Positions 60,713 to 64,000 of a stretch of 64,000 bases of DNA are shown piece by piece. The notes under the pieces are model-generated. The model searched no databases, was not told the DNA's origin, and saw only the letters and a program-made list of their open reading frames with translations. The stretch covers positions 4,322,501-4,386,500 of the forward strand of contig CALZFC010000016.1 in assembly GCA_945643635.1 (NCBI GenBank), read 5' to 3'. Origin of the DNA: Allodiplogaster sudhausi (Eukaryota > Nematoda > Chromadorea > Rhabditida > Diplogasteridae). The stretch's first letter is position 1; every line of letters starts with the position of its first letter. The translations under genes and the position numbers were made by a program.

Positions 60713-61179
60713 TTAAGGGAAACAAATGGCAAACAGTTTTGTAAGGTTTATGTATAAAAAATGACTAAATGATTCGTAAAAAAATCGAAGCAGTGTAAAA
60801 CGACTAAACCACTCGATAGACCATAACATATCAACATAACATACCGTATCCCTAGCTCTCGCAAAGCCCTTCTTGGACGAATCGATCTCGCGCTTACATT
60901 TTTAATTGCAGTTGCAACAAGCTTGGCGATTACGGTTTGCTGGCTGGCTACTAGGCACTATATTCAACCATTATTAAATCAATATACATATTCATTGAAT
61001 TATGTTGATTAAATATATACATACATACTTCTGAGGACGATAGGCTAATGCTAAGTAAGTCTAGTAAATGCTATGAGGCTGTGAGAATAATAGTTTGCCT
61101 AGATAATACTATCCGTTTTCTATAGATTCGGTGTGCTGCGCCGTCTTCGCACACGACGAGAACGACGAAGAGGGGATGT

Positions 61180-61623
61180 AAGCTACTATTCTCTTCCTCT
61201 TTCTCTCTCTCCCTCACTCTCTCTTTCTCTTTCTCTCTCTCTCTCACTCTCTTTCTCGTTCCCTCTTTATCTCTCTCTCGCTCTATTTTCCTTCTCTCTC
61301 TCTCCTTCTCTCTCTCTACTTCTCTCTCTCTCTCTCTCATCTCCCCCTTCTTTTTCCTCCACACTTTTCATGGGTCTTCACTTGTAATGCTATATTTTTT
61401 TTGTAAATAATTTAGATTTAGCAAACAAATTAAGATATTTCTCTCTGTTTGTCTCTTCTCTCTTTCACCCACACTTTCTCTCCTTCCCTCTCTATATCAC
61501 CCTCTCTCTAACTTCTCTCTCTCTCCCTTCTCTCTCTTCTCTCTCTCTTCTCTCTCTTCTCTCTCTTCTCTCTCTCTCTCTCTTCTCTCTCTCTTCCCTT
61601 TCCCTCTCTCTCTCTGTCTCTCT

Positions 61624-61658
<35 letters not shown>

Positions 61659-61660
61659 AG
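61180..61660. repeat. (CT)n tracts in intron 4 of copy C
   Basis: 61195-61345 and 61440-61655 lead directly into CTCTTTCCAG of exon 5. Confidence 0.9.
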
Positions 61661-62054
61661 CTGCGCCACCCGTTGCATCCGCGCCCTCTCGACTCCTGGC
61701 TGGAGTGCCAAACAGAAGCTGCATGCGATTCGCGACTGCAAGAAGCGCAACGAGCTGGACAAGGTAGCGAAATCAATCAATAAAAAATAATTATTTAATA
61801 CTTTATCTTTTTATTCGTTTCATTGAACATTAAAAAAATATTGGAGAAACAACTAGCGTTTGACCCGCAATGTAAACCTGTAAATATACTATATTTTGAC
61901 CCGTAATATCTACGACTAACCGAAGAGTTGAATCTTACATGATTTACATTTGGGAACGCGCGGCTAAAACCACCGTTCATTCATTCTCTGTTATTTCCGC
62001 GCTTAATCTGTCTTTATCTCTCTGGGTTTCTCTCGCTTTTTCCGTTGTCCTTCC

Positions 62055-62240
62055 CTATCTCTCTTTATCTCTCTCTCTCTCCCTCTCTCTCTCTCTCTCG
62101 CGCGCTCTCTCTCTCTCTCCCTCTGCCTCTTTCTCTCTCTCCCCCTTTCTTTCCGTCTGTCTCTATCTTTCTCTCTCCCTCCCTCTGTCTCTCTTTCACT
62201 CTCTCTCTCTCGCTCTCTCTCTCTCTCCCCTTATTTGCAG
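62055..62240. repeat. (CT)n tract in intron 5 of copy C
   Basis: Runs into the exon 6 acceptor (TTATTTGCAG). Another CT-rich stretch follows the stop codon (62390-62580). Confidence 0.9.
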
Positions 62241-62689
62241 TGCTTCAACGAATGCCGAGTGAACCGTCGTGTCTTTCCCGGCTCTCTTACAATCGAGACG
62301 GAGTGCACGTTGAGGGCGTGGAAGAAAGATGAGAAGAAGTACATGGGTGAGAGGATCATCAAGAGGCTCTAAGGAGAGAGAGTGAGAGATCTCTCTCTTT
62401 CTCTCAACCCTCTCACTCCCTCATGATCTCTATTCCTCCATTTTCCCCCCTCTCTCTCACTGTCTCTCACTCTTCTCATCTGCACGCAAGCACTCGCTCT
62501 AAATCTTTCTTGCCCTCTCACTCTCTCACTTTTTAACACATCTATTTCTCTGATCTCTCTCACTCTCACTTGCAAGCACTCTTATATCCCTCAATCATCA
62601 GCCACTCCCCACATTCAATGTCGTCAGGCATATTTCGCTGATTCGGGCAAGCATTTCGGTTTATATCTTCAGGTCACGCACAATTTAAA

Positions 62690-63170
62690 TTCTGCTCGTA
62701 GCTGCTTCTCTGTGCATGAGAAATGAGATATCTGTAGTTCGGTTTTCCCCCGCCCCCTTGACACCATCTAGCGTCTCCAGTCGATAGAGCCATTCGCATA
62801 CATGCCTGTTTTCTCTCTGCACTTTGTATTCTCTGTGTTCTCTTGTTCTTCATGTTCCCTCACGAGTTCACACCACGCCTGATTCTCTCTGCATGGACTT
62901 CTTCTCGTTACCATTTCCCAACCAGATCTCTTATAATCACATGCTACTGAACGTTTGTTTGATTCAATTCAAGTTTTTTTACATTCGTTTAATTCCTTCT
63001 AAAATGGAAAAAAGAATAGTTTTCCTGGCTAGAGTTAGATGCATGGCAAGCAATCATTAATCGCATGACGTAATTCCAATTCATTTATTGATTGACTTGC
63101 TTGATCGAATGATTTTATTGATTGATTTGATAGAAGAGCTCCTCTTCACAGATTGCGTTGATTATCTCTC
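62690..63170. repeat. Duplicated 3' flank of the secreted-protein gene
   Basis: Matches 51440-51890 after copy B (see there), showing that the duplicated unit extends beyond the gene. Confidence 0.6.
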
Positions 63171-63300
63171 TCTCTCTCTTTATCTCTCTTTCTCTCGCTC
63201 GCTCGCCTTTTGACATGACATTTTATCGAGAGAACATAATATGTCGTGGATTTTTATTATCATATCTGTGTTTTCTTCTTCATTTAGTAAATAACACCAG

Positions 63301-63950
63301 CCGCACGATTATTCTCCCTCGAGGACATCGACAAGTGTCTCGGATATGTCCAGGACATTTTCCGGGGTGGAAGACAAATGTCCCAGATACTAGGCAAAAG
63401 GTCTTTGTATGTCTTTGAAATGTCGTAGACACTTTTGGAAAGATATTATGTCCAGGACATCGAGAATGTCTGGGACAATGTCCAAGACATCCTGAGAAGG
63501 TGAGATAGTGTACAATTTGAAGAGAGGCGAGACAAACACGCCGAATGTCATTTCGTGTCTCCGAGACAAATCACTCCTTTCGCATATCATTCTTAACCGG
63601 CTCGTTCTATTTCGCGGTGGGCTCTAGTGCAGAGACTGCATGTTAATTACTGTCCGACTTAAATATTATTTTGTTTACGCGAGTTTTTTACTTACTTCGT
63701 AAGTCATTTTGCCTAGTTTCGCTCACAGTGAGCGGTCCCTCTTCCCGTTGCTTACCCGATTATGAAAAAAATTGGATGACAAGTATTCATAATTGTGTAA
63801 AAGTCAAATTTGGCAGCAAATATTCTCTTTTTCTTATGAAATGTGTCCCTGACATGTCTCCCACATGTCTCTAAAGTGTCTTGGACAATAAAATGTCTTG
63901 GACATGTCCAAGACGCTTGTCCATGTCCTCGAGGGAGAATAATCGTGCGG
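63301..63950. mobile_element. Non-autonomous Harbinger 2-type MITE, 650 bp
   Basis: Ends match Harbinger 2 (CCGCACGATTATTCTCCCTC at 63301, mirrored at 63950) and are flanked by CAG (63298-63300, 63951-63953). The subterminal GTCC/GGAC pairs are kept. The interior has no ORF1 or transposase. It would be moved by the Harbinger 2 proteins. Confidence 0.92.
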
Positions 63951-64000
63951 CAGAAGGCACTAGATTGCTTCTCCATTTCATGCATATTAACTTTCCACAT

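Larger units (their letters stand above)
59050..61505. repeat. Large palindrome (~1.1 kb arms) including gene sequence
   Basis: 59050-59772 is the reverse complement of about 60718-61505, about 98-99% identical by eye, apart from a shorter microsatellite. The arms include CT/GA repeat and exon 4 of the secreted gene, so exon 4 is present inverted at about 59349-59298. The centre is occupied by the TTAA element. Confidence 0.85.
57832..62372 (+). pseudogene. Cysteine-rich secreted protein, copy C (frameshift in exon 3)
   Basis: Exons 57832-57898, 58225-58289, 58562-58681, 61126-61177, 61661-61763 and 62241-62372 (TAA). Exons 2, 4 and 5 are exactly the lengths seen in copy A (65, 52, 103 nt). 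Signal peptide: MISSALLALSALFLLQIASI. Cysteines: AEVCCPNAMAACC, LQCEEE, NRCIQ, SVCCAVF, ICATRC, RDCKK, CFNEC, ETEC, i.e. 14. Exon 3 is 120 nt, four short of copy A, which shifts the frame just before its end and meets TGA; otherwise all exons are open and well kept. A 2.4 kb palindrome sits in intron 3 and carries an inverted second copy of exon 4. Either a young pseudogene, or exon 3 has a sequencing error. Confidence 0.65.

Noticed and set aside
59050..61505. Palindrome as a pure assembly artefact
   Set aside because: Arms differ at several positions and a separate solo element end abuts the left edge, which a folded read would not produce; not fully excluded.
1..64000. CRISPR arrays, operons or bacterial or phage genes
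   Set aside because: Spliced genes, eukaryotic transposons and microsatellites throughout; regular short repeats with unique spacers were not found.

Overview
The window is nuclear DNA of an invertebrate animal. Genes are split into short exons (50-290 bp) by GT-AG and a few GC-AG introns, acceptors end in TTTNCAG, there are no operons or ribosome sites, and intergenic DNA is full of (CT)n/(GA)n microsatellites, MITEs and foldback elements. A threonine-rich secreted protein with C6-like cysteine modules, and a cysteine-rich secreted family that faintly recalls nematode DB modules, hint at a nematode. That placement is an inference, not shown.

Layout. 1-3.4 kb: the end of a multi-exon gene of a transposon-associated uncharacterised family, then decayed repeats ending in TTAA. 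5.7-7.4 kb (minus): mucin-like secreted protein gene. 8.0-15.85 kb: a decayed transposon interrupted by a ~7.0 kb terminal-inverted-repeat element (8478-15478) that carries a broken ankyrin gene, scattered exons and two MITEs. 16-22.4 kb: duplicated CT-rich segments, an array of perfect heat-shock-element motifs (19.3-20.0 kb) and a truncated ornithine decarboxylase (ODC) copy. 22.4-25.6 kb: a segmental duplicate of 55.9-57.45 kb, with a foldback element and a MITE inserted. 25.78-31.35 kb: a complete PIF/Harbinger transposon. 31.6-34.0 kb: cysteine-rich secreted gene A (intact). 36.6-42.4 kb: an 11-exon ODC gene with one in-frame TAG and a 2.2 kb foldback element in an intron. 42.79-47.08 kb: a second complete Harbinger. 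47.65-51.2 kb: secreted gene copy B (broken). 52.5-54.7 kb: third ODC remnant and its flank. 57.8-62.4 kb: secreted gene copy C, with a 2.4 kb palindrome in an intron. 63.30-63.95 kb: a Harbinger MITE.

How it fits together. The backbone is a repeatedly duplicated module, ODC gene plus cysteine-rich secreted gene, present about three times with different decay. Transposons have since entered it. Both Harbingers encode convergent Myb/SANT-like ORF1 and DDE transposase genes with matching exon structure; they and the MITE are all flanked by CAG duplications, and one has a paralogous empty site in the window. A family of TTAA-flanked foldback elements (ends GASAGCC) sits in the introns of three different genes. 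Coordinates of exons were worked out by eye from reading frame and splice sites.
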